Source of the DNA: a virus
Length of the DNA: 40,094 nucleotides
Virus record (IMG/VR): IMGVR_UViG_3300042923_000412
Span: 1-40,094 of that record
Direction: 5' to 3' (one strand)
Below are positions 29,898 to 39,015 of the stretch, piece by piece. How positions within the stretch are numbered: the first letter of the stretch is position 1; every line of letters begins with the position of its first letter. The notes below the pieces were generated by a model, which was not told the origin of the DNA, did no database searches, and saw nothing but the letters and a program-made list of their open reading frames with translations. The position numbers and the translations under genes were made by a program.

Positions 29898-30385
29898 GTA
29901 GTAGTAATTATCGTAGGAATAAGGCAGCGATTGATCAGTACCGCAAAGAGCTTAAGGGAATGCTAGAGGATATTAAGGATATTGATATTAAGGTCCTTAA
30001 TAGGTCAGTAAATGAGGGTGTTAGGATGGCTAAAGAACTAACCCCAGTAGGTAAGGGTGGCGATATAGTAGATTTCACTACTAAGGACGGACAACGAGTT
30101 ACGTTTAAAGTTAGTAGTCCGCATATCGGGGGATTCATGAGGAAGAGTTGGCGGTCTGCCCCAGCAGTAAAAGCAAAGGCCGGAGGGGTCACCAAATCAA
30201 TGGTGAATTCAGCTGACTATAGCGAGTATGTTAATTACGGCCACCGCATTGTACAGGGTGGTGTAAATAAGGGATGGGTACCAGGACAGTTTATGTTAGA
30301 AAAGGCAATATCGCATACCGAGAAGGTCATGAAACGGGAGTTTGAAAAGGAAGTAGAAAGGGTGAGAAAAGAGCATGATAAATGA
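29894..30385 (+). CDS. HK97 gp10-like tail completion protein
   Basis: 163 aa. It has an N-terminal helix, VRMAKELTPVGKGGDIVDF, a central GGFMRKSWRSAPAVKAKAGG, then YVNYGHRIVQGGVNKGWVPGQFMLEKAI, the signature of the HK97 gp10/minor tail family that joins head and tail. It overlaps both neighbours. Confidence 0.88.
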   Translation: MSSSNYRRNKAAIDQYRKELKGMLEDIKDIDIKVLNRSVNEGVRMAKELTPVGKGGDIVDFTTKDGQRVTFKVSSPHIGGFMRKSWRSAPAVKAKAGGVTKSMVNSADYSEYVNYGHRIVQGGVNKGWVPGQFMLEKAISHTEKVMKREFEKEVERVRKEHDK

Positions 30386-30779
30386 AATAACGCAGGCAAT
30401 AGTTGATAAACTTGCAATGCTTTATCCAGGATATACCCTGTATACGGATGATGTTCCACAGAAGTTTAAAACCCCTAGTTTTTTGGTCTCGTTAATCTCC
30501 CATGATTATGCTAAATCCATTTTGGGGAACAACGGAACAGCAAACTTTGATGTAGCCTACTTTAGTGATAAAAAAGACCAGGATATAAAAAGCGATTGCC
30601 GTACTAAGGATATTAACCTAATGCGAAATATTGACCTTATTGGAGACTTTAGAGCAATTAGAAAGAGTACGCAGATAGTTGATAATGTACTGCATCTAAC
30701 CTTTACTGTGAAGTACTCCGAAATTGAAATCCAAGAAGGTATTAAAATGCAACAGCAACAAACTAATACAAGTTTATAG
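30375..30779 (+). CDS. Tail completion/terminator protein (DUF6838-like)
   Basis: 134 aa. MINEITQAIVDKLAMLYPGY, then YTDDVPQKFKTPSFLVSLIS and LRNID-like MRNIDLIGDFRAIRKSTQIVDN match the small protein found between gp10 and tail sheath in clostridial myophages. It should cap the tail tube and sheath. It overlaps the previous gene by 11 bases. Confidence 0.8.
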   Translation: MINEITQAIVDKLAMLYPGYTLYTDDVPQKFKTPSFLVSLISHDYAKSILGNNGTANFDVAYFSDKKDQDIKSDCRTKDINLMRNIDLIGDFRAIRKSTQIVDNVLHLTFTVKYSEIEIQEGIKMQQQQTNTSL

Positions 30780-30794
30780 AAAGAAGGGTGAGAC

Positions 30795-31841
30795 ATGGCA
30801 GGTACATGGACCAGTCAAAATAAGATTTTACCAGGCGCATATGTGAACTTTCTTACCAATGCCCCTTTAGCTATTACCCCAGGAGACAGGGGAACCGTGG
30901 TATTGTTACAAGAAATGAGCGTTGGCACCATTGGTAATATGTATACAATTACCGCAACCGATCCAAGCGAGTATCCGGCAGGTGTTACGGCCAGTGATAA
31001 GCTCCTTGTGAATGAAGCTTTAAAAGGTGCTAAAACAGTCATTATCTATAAGCTGCCAGCATCGCATGATGATGAGGATATTGAGGCAGCTCTAACAGCT
31101 CTTAAGACAGTTAAGTTTAACACTTTATGTTATCCTTATCCGGCTTCTTCACACGCTGCCAATCAGGCAGCTATCCAGGCATGGGTTGAAGCTATGAGGG
31201 ATGATGAAGGTGTTAAAATACAAGCTGTGCTTGCGGAGCACGTAGGAGACAGCGAAGCGGTTATCAATGTGGCAATGGGTGTTTTACTATCCGATGGCAC
31301 TAATCTTACACCAGCTCAAACCACGGCATGGGTGGCAGGTATGACAGCAGGTGCCAATGTTAATAAGTCTAATACAGGTCAAGGCTACGTTGGCGCTGTG
31401 GACGTTGTACCAAGAATGACTAAATCGGAGATGGAGGCAGCAATAACAGCTGGCAAGTTCATCTTTAAGGTAAATTCTGCACAGAATGTTACGGCTGTTT
31501 ATGATATCAATTCCTTAACTACTACAACAGTGGATAAGGGCGAAGTATTTAGAAAGAACAGAGTAATCCGTACTATTGATGGAATTAACAACGATATAAC
31601 CGAAATTTTCGAGAGTAATTATGTTGGTAAAGTTAATAACAATGATGATGGTAGGTCTATCTTAAGGTCTACATTGATTACATATTTTCTTGAACTGCAA
31701 GCCTTATCTGCTATTCAGAATTTTGTAGCTGAGGACGTTACTGTGTCAGCAGGAGTTAGTGGTGACTCTGTTGTAATTGATTGTCATATTCAGCCAGTAG
31801 ATAGCATTGAAAAGATTTATATTACCGTAAACCTATCTTAA
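30795..31841 (+). CDS. Tail sheath protein
   Basis: 348 aa, contractile sheath of the XkdK type. It opens GTWTSQNKILPGAYVNFLTN, then ITPGDRGTVVLLQEMSVG, with the typical GVTASDKLLVNEALKGAKTVIIYKL and the C-terminal SNYVGKVNNNDDGRSILRST, then EDVTVSAGVSGDSVVIDCHIQPVDSIEKIYI handshake strand. Its presence identifies the phage as a myovirus. Confidence 0.95.
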   Translation: MAGTWTSQNKILPGAYVNFLTNAPLAITPGDRGTVVLLQEMSVGTIGNMYTITATDPSEYPAGVTASDKLLVNEALKGAKTVIIYKLPASHDDEDIEAALTALKTVKFNTLCYPYPASSHAANQAAIQAWVEAMRDDEGVKIQAVLAEHVGDSEAVINVAMGVLLSDGTNLTPAQTTAWVAGMTAGANVNKSNTGQGYVGAVDVVPRMTKSEMEAAITAGKFIFKVNSAQNVTAVYDINSLTTTTVDKGEVFRKNRVIRTIDGINNDITEIFESNYVGKVNNNDDGRSILRSTLITYFLELQALSAIQNFVAEDVTVSAGVSGDSVVIDCHIQPVDSIEKIYITVNLS

Positions 31842-31860
31842 GAAAGGAGAACTAAAAATT

Positions 31861-32337
31861 ATGGCGGATAATTATACCAGGCTAGCTGACACCATATCCA
31901 GCAAAGAGGGGCGGGCCTATATAACTATTAAAGGGTCAAATAGGTTGTTATTTGAGATATCAAGTCTTAAGGCGCAACTGGAATTGAACGTACAAGCCCG
32001 GCAAATGCTTGGGCACAGAATGACACAGCACAAAGTAATCGGTGCCGAGGGAACTGGATCCATGACAATGTATTTTATGAACTCGGAAATGCTTAAATTA
32101 GCAATTGAATACATAAACAATGGAACTTATGGTGGCTTGACATTACAAGTTATAAATGAAGATAGCCAATCCACAATTGGAAAGCAGGATATAACGCTTA
32201 ACAACGTTCTTCTGAACACGATTCCAGTGGCAACAATTGATGATCAGTCGGATGACCCAATCACAATTGATACAGATTTTACATTTGATTCTATCACAGG
32301 CAACAGTTATTTTGATAAACCTATTAATTTTAGGTAA
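31861..32337 (+). CDS. Tail tube protein (XkdM-like)
   Basis: 158 aa: DTISSKEGRAYITIKGSNRL, then RMTQHKVIGAEGTGSMTMYF, and ITIDTDFTFDSITGNSYF. This is the XkdM/DUF2001 tail tube signature. Stacked hexamers form the inner tube within the sheath. It follows the sheath as in PBSX, and a terminator follows. Confidence 0.92.
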   Translation: MADNYTRLADTISSKEGRAYITIKGSNRLLFEISSLKAQLELNVQARQMLGHRMTQHKVIGAEGTGSMTMYFMNSEMLKLAIEYINNGTYGGLTLQVINEDSQSTIGKQDITLNNVLLNTIPVATIDDQSDDPITIDTDFTFDSITGNSYFDKPINFR

Positions 32338-32346
32338 ATATGAGTA

Positions 32347-32372
32347 GGGGGCCTTAATAGGCTCCCATTTTA
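32347..32372 (+). terminator. Terminator after the tail tube gene
   Basis: GGGGGCCT pairs with AGGCTCCC (one G-T) around loop TAAT, followed by ATTTTAATT. It probably lowers expression of the downstream chaperone and tape-measure genes compared with the tube. Confidence 0.65.
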
Positions 32373-32388
32373 ATTAGGAGGAAAATTT

Positions 32389-32790
32389 ATGAGTACATTA
32401 AAAGCATTTTTACACCCAGTTCAAGTATCAAACCAGGAAGTAGTTATATCAAATAGATTTATCGAAGACGGTAAGGTAGTACCCTTTGTAATTAAGCCAA
32501 TCACGCAGGAAGACAACAAACGGTTAATTACATTGTACACTAAGAAAGACAAGAAAGGCTCTGAATCCTTTAACCGTAATGAATACGTTTCTGCTCTTAC
32601 CGCAAGTGCAGTTGTGTTTCCAGACCTATCAAATGCCGAATTACAAAAAGCCTATGGGGTTATTGGCGAAACATCGTTACTGCACAAGATGCTGTTGGTT
32701 GGTGAATATGCAGACTTAGCGCAGGCTGTGCAGGTGTTAAGCGGGCTTGAAAAGGATATTAATGAGGATATTGAAGAGGCAAAAAACTAA
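32389..32790 (+). CDS. Tail assembly chaperone, short form (XkdN-like)
   Basis: 133 aa with the XkdN pattern (STLKAFLHPVQVSNQEVVIS, FVIKPITQEDNKRLITLYTKK, QVLSGLEKDINEDIEEAKN). It lies between tube and tape measure, the usual place of the chaperone that coats the tape measure. Its last sense codons are GCA-AAA-AAC directly before TAA, which form the slippery heptamer A-AAA-AAC for a -1 frameshift into the next frame. Confidence 0.92.
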   Translation: MSTLKAFLHPVQVSNQEVVISNRFIEDGKVVPFVIKPITQEDNKRLITLYTKKDKKGSESFNRNEYVSALTASAVVFPDLSNAELQKAYGVIGETSLLHKMLLVGEYADLAQAVQVLSGLEKDINEDIEEAKN

Positions 32791-32837
32791 TATTGCAAGG
32801 CGATGCAGAGTGTAATCTGGCTCACTTTGCCTTGCAA
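32781..32837 (+). promoter_or_regulatory. -1 programmed ribosomal frameshift signal
   Basis: Slippery heptamer A-AAA-AAC at 32781-32787 in the zero frame, then the stop TAA and five bases of spacer (32788-32792), then a perfect 9-bp stem TTGCAAGGC (32793-32801) with GCCTTGCAA (32829-32837). Heptamer, spacer and stem are all in the optimal arrangement for -1 slippage. Confidence 0.9.
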
Positions 32838-32978
32838 AAACTTCACATACTTCCATCAATACTGGCTACTATGGATACCCGAGAAAAAGCATTTGTATAT
32901 GCTAGTATCCAGTTGAGAGCAGAGGAAGAGAAGAAACAAGCAGCTAAATTAAAACCGAAAGGAGGTAGAAGAAGGTAA
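32787..32978 (+). CDS. Tail assembly chaperone, frameshifted C-terminal part
   Basis: After a -1 slip at 32781-32787, translation continues from CTA at 32787 for 63 codons, adding LILQGDAECNLAHFALQKLH, then LATMDTREKAFVYASIQLRA and a Lys/Arg-rich tail. The fusion is about 196 aa, like lambda gpGT. The frame has no good ribosome site of its own (a TTG at 32793 lies in the hairpin). The stop overlaps the tape-measure start (TAATG). Confidence 0.85.
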   Translation, partial: LILQGDAECNLAHFALQKLHILPSILATMDTREKAFVYASIQLRAEEEKKQAAKLKPKGGRRR

Positions 32979-34984
32979 TGTCTACGCTTAAGGCTACATT
33001 TATATTAAACGATGGGTATTCTTCTCGTATTGATAAGATTAATAAAAGAACCGATAATGCAGCAAAGAAGATATTGCAGGCCAGTGGAACAGCAGATAGG
33101 TTTAATTCAAAATTGAACGCCACCGGGGCAACGGCTTCTGGTGCTGCGAGCAAGATTGATAAGGCTGGTAGAGCCACACAAAACCTTAATAATAAACTGG
33201 CATCAACTGGACCAATTTCTTCTACCGCCAGCTCTGGACTAGGAAAGTTTATCAGCATGGCCGCTATGGTTGCTGGAGCGATAAAAGGCGCTGATATAAC
33301 TGACAACTATACTAATACCAATGCAAGGTTGAAATTAATTAATGATGGCCTCCAAACCCAAGAAGAGTTACAAAACAAAATTTTCGCAGCTGCTGACAGA
33401 TCAAAAGGTGCATATACGGATATAGCCGGAGCGATTTCAAAAATGGGTCTCCTCGCAGGCGACACTTTCGGGTCAAATGATGAACTTATTGGGTTCACAG
33501 AGTTGTTGCAGAAATCCTTTAAAGTCTCTGGTGCAAGTAACACCGAACAATCTTCCGCCCTTCTTCAATTAACACAGGCTATGGCTGCTGGGAAGCTCCA
33601 GGGAGATGAGTTTAGGTCCATCATGGAAAACGCTCCTATGCTTGCAGATGCCATTGCTAAATTTACAGGTAAAAGTAAGGGAGAGTTAAAGGAAATGTCC
33701 GCAGAAGGAACAATTACAGCGGATATCATCAAAAAAGCCCTGTTTGCAGCTAGTGACGATATTAACGCTAAATTTGCAGAGATGCCAATGACCTTTGGTA
33801 ACGTATGGAACAAGATAAAAAATGGCGGTATACGAGCATTTGAAAGCCTAATGAAAAGGGTTAATAAAATTATCAATTCGGATGGTTTCGAAGATTTTAC
33901 AGATGATATCATAAAAGGATTAAATTTAACTGCAAAGTTCGCAGGAATCGCCCTTAATGGTATGGAACGTATCTATAAATTCATGAATTCAAATTGGGAA
34001 ACCATAACAAACCTAATATTAGCAGGTGCAGCAGCATGGGGAGTCTACAGAACTGCTTTGATAGGTGTAACCGCTGTGCAGTGGATAGCTGCTTTAACTA
34101 ATCCTGTTACATTAGCTATTACCTTAGTTGCCTTGCTTGCAGCTGCATTTGTTTTGCTATGGGAAAAAAGCGCAGCATTTAGAGACTTTTGGGTTGAGAG
34201 TTGGTTAACAAACGCAAGGGTTATTATGGAGGCTTATAATTTTATTGCTGAAGCTTTTAACAACTTTAGGGACAATTGGAATCTGCTAATAGATACAATA
34301 TATTTGGGTGTATACGCCTTAGAAACAGGCATGAAAGCAGCCGTATTTATTACAGCTGCAGGCGTAAAGGGAATTATTAAGCTGTTAAGTAACTGGATAG
34401 ATACCATTGGTATAGCAGTAAAGGCTTACAATGCTGTTGCAAGTTTAACCGGTGGTAAAACAATAGATTTTGAAGTAACTGCAACTGATGTAAATAAGGC
34501 AATTGATACGGCTGCCGGAGATGCAGCAAGTAAAATAAGCGGTGCCTTTAGTGGAGTGAAAAGTACAATAGCTGGTGCTAAAATCGACAAGACCATAAAT
34601 CCTTTGGATGTAGATAAAGTTATGTCTGGCATGGACGCGATAGGCGCTAAAGTGAAGGACTTTACTGTATCAGGATGGCTAAAGGATGCCTTTGGAGAAT
34701 CTAAAAAGACTTTAGAAGATGTTCTTGGTGATGACAGTAACACGTTTACTGTAGAAGGAACTGGCGCTGATGGCAAACTCAAGGTCGATATGGCAGACGA
34801 GGACCTTAGATATCTTAGAGATATTGCAGAGAGGGACTATATTAATAAGATGAGCAATACAACACTTGCTCCTAATGTGCAGATTACCTTTGGTGATATA
34901 CACGAGACAGCGGATGTGTATGAAGTTGAGAACGAACTTAGAAGAATAATAAGAGAGCAAATTGCAGTAAGTGCGGAAGGGTGA
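32978..34984 (+). CDS. Tail tape measure protein
   Basis: 668 aa. The N-terminal region is a long helical Ala/Ser/Lys-rich stretch with the tape-measure domain (TEQSSALLQLTQAMAAGKLQ, then GDEFRSIMENAPMLADAIAK). Hydrophobic segments at about 345-400 (NLILAGAAAWGVYRTALIGV, LAITLVALLAAAFVLLW) could pass the host membrane during DNA entry. Length sets the tail at roughly 100 nm, using the usual 1.5 A per residue. No lytic domain is visible. Confidence 0.94.
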   Translation: MSTLKATFILNDGYSSRIDKINKRTDNAAKKILQASGTADRFNSKLNATGATASGAASKIDKAGRATQNLNNKLASTGPISSTASSGLGKFISMAAMVAGAIKGADITDNYTNTNARLKLINDGLQTQEELQNKIFAAADRSKGAYTDIAGAISKMGLLAGDTFGSNDELIGFTELLQKSFKVSGASNTEQSSALLQLTQAMAAGKLQGDEFRSIMENAPMLADAIAKFTGKSKGELKEMSAEGTITADIIKKALFAASDDINAKFAEMPMTFGNVWNKIKNGGIRAFESLMKRVNKIINSDGFEDFTDDIIKGLNLTAKFAGIALNGMERIYKFMNSNWETITNLILAGAAAWGVYRTALIGVTAVQWIAALTNPVTLAITLVALLAAAFVLLWEKSAAFRDFWVESWLTNARVIMEAYNFIAEAFNNFRDNWNLLIDTIYLGVYALETGMKAAVFITAAGVKGIIKLLSNWIDTIGIAVKAYNAVASLTGGKTIDFEVTATDVNKAIDTAAGDAASKISGAFSGVKSTIAGAKIDKTINPLDVDKVMSGMDAIGAKVKDFTVSGWLKDAFGESKKTLEDVLGDDSNTFTVEGTGADGKLKVDMADEDLRYLRDIAERDYINKMSNTTLAPNVQITFGDIHETADVYEVENELRRIIREQIAVSAEG

Positions 34985-34990
34985 TTTTAG

Positions 34991-35911
34991 ATGGGATATG
35001 CTGTATGGTTTGAAAAAGATAAAGTAAAAGATGTGCTGCCAGTCAATCCAGAAGAAATAGAAGTAACATCCACTCTTTCGGTAGAGAAATATAGTGTCTT
35101 AAAGTTGGGGAAAATAGCCATTCCTACGGGACTTGAGTTGAGCGAATATTCATTCGAATTCGAACTACAGAAAAAGCAAAGTCATTATTCCGTTATTGAT
35201 GGCAAATTTAAGGACTCGCAATATTTCTTAAATAAATTCAAGTTGTGGAGGGAGAAGTTAGTACCCATTAGGTTCGTTGCAGGTAGTGACAGCAAAGTAA
35301 AGGGTACCATTGCTAGCTTTAATAGCATGGTACTAATTGAAGAACTAACGATAATAGAAAAAGCTGGCGAAGAGGGAGATTACTACGTAAAAATAAGGTT
35401 GATTGAATATAAGGATTTTGCTAAGCGACCAGCTACTGAAATAATTAACGTCCTAACCACTACTAAGTCGATAACCCGTAAAAAGACAAGCGCTCCTGTG
35501 CCTGCTGTTAATCCCAAAAGTACTGGTTATTATGTTGTTAAGGCTGGTGATACCCTCTGGGCGATAGCAAAGAGAATGTACGGTGATGGGGCTAAGTGCA
35601 ATATTATCTTCAATGCAAACAAAGATAAAATTAAAACCCCAGGATTAATTAGAGTTGGATGGAAACTAAAAATCCCATTTGAAGATGAATTCAGTAAATA
35701 TTCCGCTCCTTTGTCTTCTACAGGAGAAGCAACAAAAACGGTACCTGTGAAAGCAACCTCGACTAAAACAGCATATGAACTAGGTGTAGAACAAGTTGAT
35801 AAATTATTAGCGGGTCTAGGTCGGCAAAGAGGGGCAGGACGTAAACCTCTTTATCAAGGAGGAACTACAGATAGCGGAAGGACTCATTCCTCTGGAGGAG
35901 GTAAGTTCTAA
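34991..35911 (+). CDS. LysM-domain baseplate/tail protein (XkdP-like)
   Basis: 306 aa. The N-terminal 150 residues form the XkdP/gp53-like tail domain (GYAVWFEKDKVKDVLPVNPEE). A LysM domain follows at about 178-232 (YYVVKAGDTLWAIAKRMYGD, then LIRVGWKLKIPF), which binds peptidoglycan, and the C-terminus is basic and disordered. It connects tube and baseplate and helps it engage the cell wall. It overlaps the next gene by one base. Confidence 0.92.
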   Translation: MGYAVWFEKDKVKDVLPVNPEEIEVTSTLSVEKYSVLKLGKIAIPTGLELSEYSFEFELQKKQSHYSVIDGKFKDSQYFLNKFKLWREKLVPIRFVAGSDSKVKGTIASFNSMVLIEELTIIEKAGEEGDYYVKIRLIEYKDFAKRPATEIINVLTTTKSITRKKTSAPVPAVNPKSTGYYVVKAGDTLWAIAKRMYGDGAKCNIIFNANKDKIKTPGLIRVGWKLKIPFEDEFSKYSAPLSSTGEATKTVPVKATSTKTAYELGVEQVDKLLAGLGRQRGAGRKPLYQGGTTDSGRTHSSGGGKF

Positions 35912-36852
35912 TGAAGATTGAATTAGCTATTGAAACAGAGTATGGTACCTATGAGATAGGAGAGCTAGTAAGTCGTATATCCTTTAATGACAGGCTTAAC
36001 GATGGTTGTAGTAAGTTGGAATTCTCTTGTGTCAATAATAGTCCAGGACTAACCAATGGAAATATTGTTCGCTTTATCTATGATAATATAAAATTTTATG
36101 GGGTTATATTTAAAGTTGGCTGGAATACAAAAGGCGAGATCACTGTTACTGCCTATGATCAGCTCCGGTATGCCAAGACAAAGGATACGATAATCTCAAA
36201 AGGAGAAACGATCACCAGCCATGCTAAAAAGATGTGTAACTATTTTGGTCTTACTGCTGGCGAGTTTGTAGATACAAAGTATGTGTTGTCGACAGAACCG
36301 AAGGATGATAAGACCTGGCTTGATATTATCTACGAGGACATTGGAGAGACGATGGAGAATACGGGGAAGAGGTATATGCTCCGGGATGAATTCGGCAAGA
36401 TATGTGTACGTGATCTTGAGGATTACAGACTGAATTTAATCCTTGGTGATGAAAGTCTTTGCTATGACTATAATTACGAGATATCCATCGATGATAGCAC
36501 CTATAATGTAGTCAAACTGGTAAGCGATAATGAGAAAACCGGTAAGCGAGATACCTATGTTGTCAAGGATAACAACAGCCTAAATAAATACGGCCTACTG
36601 CAATATTTTGAGGTCCTTGATAAAAATACTAATGCTGCTAAAGCAAAGGCGAAAGCAGATAAACTCCTGGGACTTTACAATAAAGAGTCCGAGACATTAT
36701 CCCTGGACTGCCTCGGTGATACTAATATCCGTGCCGGTTATAGCGTACGGTGTATGATAGATGATATTAGTCTGGATAGGTGGCTGATTGTTCAAACGGT
36801 AACGCATGATTTCCTGCCAGTGCACAAAATGTCAATTGAGGTGAGTATATGA
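35911..36852 (+). CDS. Baseplate hub protein (XkdQ-like)
   Basis: 313 aa, XkdQ/T4 gp27-like hub: SRISFNDRLNDGCSKLEFSC, NIVRFIYDNIKFYGVIFKVG, then ITVTAYDQLRYAKTKDTII, and TYNVVKLVSDNEKTGKRDTY. It forms the trimeric centre of the baseplate through which DNA exits. Stop overlaps the next start. Confidence 0.9.
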   Translation: MKIELAIETEYGTYEIGELVSRISFNDRLNDGCSKLEFSCVNNSPGLTNGNIVRFIYDNIKFYGVIFKVGWNTKGEITVTAYDQLRYAKTKDTIISKGETITSHAKKMCNYFGLTAGEFVDTKYVLSTEPKDDKTWLDIIYEDIGETMENTGKRYMLRDEFGKICVRDLEDYRLNLILGDESLCYDYNYEISIDDSTYNVVKLVSDNEKTGKRDTYVVKDNNSLNKYGLLQYFEVLDKNTNAAKAKAKADKLLGLYNKESETLSLDCLGDTNIRAGYSVRCMIDDISLDRWLIVQTVTHDFLPVHKMSIEVSI

Positions 36853-37094
36853 TAAATGAGATTAAGACTATTGTCCAAAATTATATCAATAATGCAAAAC
36901 TTTGCTGCTTAACAACGGGTACCGTAATAGAAGAAGGAATAAGAGTTAGCGATAAACTCACCCTTCCGATAGAGCTTGTAATCGGTAACTCAAAAAATTC
37001 TCTTGTTACTGGACAGAAGGTCCGACTACTTCGCGATCATGGTGGAAAGATGTTTTATATTCTGGAGGTGATTAACGATGAATCTAACAACTGA
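36849..37094 (+). CDS. XkdR-like protein (DUF2577)
   Basis: 81 aa: AKLCCLTTGTVIEEGIRVSD, KLTLPIELVIGNSKNSL, VRLLRDHGGKMFYILEV. The small beta-rich DUF2577 family is a hub-associated component in PBSX-like tails. It overlaps both neighbours. Confidence 0.86.
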   Translation: MINEIKTIVQNYINNAKLCCLTTGTVIEEGIRVSDKLTLPIELVIGNSKNSLVTGQKVRLLRDHGGKMFYILEVINDESNN

Positions 37095-37461
37095 TTTAGA
37101 GCTTTCAGAAGACATAGAGGCATCTAGGACCTATAAAATATTACCAGATAAAATACAAGGGTCTCTTGATGGTACAGAGGCAGTAAGGCAGGCTGTATAT
37201 AAGGTGCTTAATACGGAAAAGTATGAGTACCCAATATACAGCTTTAATTATGGCATTGAATTAGATGATTTAATAGGGCAAGACCCATCATATGTACAAA
37301 TCGAGTTGCAGAGACGTTTTAAAGAATGCCTGCTAGCAGATGATCGCATTAAAGAGGTTAATAACTTTGATTTCAAAGTATCAGGAGACAAAATGAAATG
37401 TAGCTTCGATGTTATAAGCGTTTTTGGATCAATTCCAATTGCAAGGGAGGTGAATATATAA
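37078..37461 (+). CDS. Baseplate wedge protein (XkdS/gp25-like, DUF2634)
   Basis: 127 aa: SRTYKILPDKIQGSLDGTEA, VRQAVYKVLNTEKYEYPIYS, then FNYGIELDDLIGQDPSYVQIEL. This is the DUF2634/gp25-like fold, which connects the hub to the baseplate arms and nucleates sheath assembly. It precedes the baseplate J gene, as in PBSX. Confidence 0.9.
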   Translation: MNLTTDLELSEDIEASRTYKILPDKIQGSLDGTEAVRQAVYKVLNTEKYEYPIYSFNYGIELDDLIGQDPSYVQIELQRRFKECLLADDRIKEVNNFDFKVSGDKMKCSFDVISVFGSIPIAREVNI

Positions 37462-38477
37462 TGTTTGAAGCATTTACGTATGAAGTTATATTGGAGGATA
37501 TGCTTAGTAGGGTTAGTAATGATATTGACAAACGAGAAGGTAGCATGATTTATGACGCATTAGCTCCTGTAGCTTTTCACATTGCTGATATGTACTTTAA
37601 TTTGGATACGTTCATTGACCTTGTGTCAGGCGATACGGCTATAGGGCCATTCCTTGATAGAGTAGCAACCGACCAAGGAATAACTCGAAAGGGAAGTACC
37701 TATGCAGTACGTGAGATTGTTACCACTGGCCCAGTTGCCATTGGTACTAGGTGGGGACTCAATGATACTACCTATACCATAACAGAATTGCTTTCTACAA
37801 ATACCTACAGTGCTACTTGTGAGCAGATAGGCAGCATAGGCAATATATATGATGGAGTGCTTGAAAATATAGACAATGTATCCGGCATAACTGCTAACTT
37901 AACAGAGGTTATTACATCAGGAGAGGATACAGAGACAGACGACGCATTAAGGGCGAGATTTATTGATAAGGTTAGGAGTTCCGGCACCAGCGGGAACAAA
38001 TACGATTATCGTAATTGGGCGTTAGAAGTGCCAGGGTGCGGAGATGCTAAGGTTTATCCCCTATGGGATGGAGAAGGTACCGTAAAGGTGCTTGTAGTTG
38101 ATGAAAACATGGAGATAGATATAACCCTACCTGCTAAAGTTTATACTTATATCGAAACAGTTAGACCAATCGGTGCAATCGTTACCGTAGATAATCCGTC
38201 TTCCTTAGCTATTAACATTACAGCGGATATAAACCTCGATGGTACCAAGACAATTGAGGATGTAGAAACGGCTTTTATTGCTTCATTAACGGAGTATCTA
38301 AGAGACACGGTTTTCGAGGTGTACAACGTGAGCTATGCAAAAATAGGCAGTATTTTATTATCTACTGCAGGTGTTGAGGACTATAGTAACTTGCTGGTAA
38401 ATGGTGTTATAAGCAATATCATAATTAGTGACACTGAAATGCCTATTTGTGGCACTGTAGGATTGACGGAGGTATAG
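37461..38477 (+). CDS. Baseplate J-like protein (XkdT)
   Basis: 338 aa Baseplate_J/gp47 family: MLSRVSNDIDKREGSMIYDA, LAPVAFHIADMYFNLDTF, then ATDQGITRKGSTYAV and the central ETDDALRARFIDKVRSSGTS, GNKYDYRNWALEVPGCGDAKV. It forms the wedge arms that trigger sheath contraction. TAATG overlap with the previous gene. Confidence 0.95.
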   Translation: MFEAFTYEVILEDMLSRVSNDIDKREGSMIYDALAPVAFHIADMYFNLDTFIDLVSGDTAIGPFLDRVATDQGITRKGSTYAVREIVTTGPVAIGTRWGLNDTTYTITELLSTNTYSATCEQIGSIGNIYDGVLENIDNVSGITANLTEVITSGEDTETDDALRARFIDKVRSSGTSGNKYDYRNWALEVPGCGDAKVYPLWDGEGTVKVLVVDENMEIDITLPAKVYTYIETVRPIGAIVTVDNPSSLAINITADINLDGTKTIEDVETAFIASLTEYLRDTVFEVYNVSYAKIGSILLSTAGVEDYSNLLVNGVISNIIISDTEMPICGTVGLTEV

Positions 38478-38478
38478 C

Positions 38479-39006
38479 ATGGAATTAATTGATCACTTAC
38501 CGCCTATTTACGATGGGAACACAACAATGCAAGAGCTACAAGGTATTTTAACCGCTGATATAAACGGTCTGTTATCTTCATTCGACACTACGATGGATGA
38601 ATGCTTTATTAACACTTCCACTAAGCTTTTGAGCCGATATGAGGATATCTATGGATTACAAGTAGATATAACTAAATCGGATGTTTTCAGACGGGAAAGA
38701 ATATTAGCTAAGATTAGAGGCATTGGTACAACCACAAAGAAAATGATTAAACAAACGGCTGCAGCTTATTCCGGAGGAGCTGTCGAGGTAATAGAGCACC
38801 CGGAAACAAATAGTTTTATAGTAAAATTTGTAGGTACTCTTGGAATACCTGGCAATATGGCAGACCTTACATTGACCATAGAAGAAATTAAACCTGCACA
38901 TCTGAGTTTTTCCTTTGCGTACACATATCGCAGATGGAGCGAATTAACAGCGCATTTATGGGGTGATGTTACAGGGCTAACTTGGTACGAATTATCAACA
39001 GAATAG
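38479..39006 (+). CDS. XkdU/YmfQ-like baseplate protein (DUF2313)
   Basis: 175 aa: MELIDHLPPIYDGNTTMQEL at the start, central KLLSRYEDIYGLQVDITKSD, RRERILAKIRGIGTTTKKM, and a C-terminal LSFSFAYTYRRWSELTAHLW. This is the YmfQ/DUF2313 family, the peripheral wedge tip that holds the tail fibres. It starts one base after the previous stop. Confidence 0.9.
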   Translation: MELIDHLPPIYDGNTTMQELQGILTADINGLLSSFDTTMDECFINTSTKLLSRYEDIYGLQVDITKSDVFRRERILAKIRGIGTTTKKMIKQTAAAYSGGAVEVIEHPETNSFIVKFVGTLGIPGNMADLTLTIEEIKPAHLSFSFAYTYRRWSELTAHLWGDVTGLTWYELSTE

Positions 39007-39015
39007 GAGGATAAA

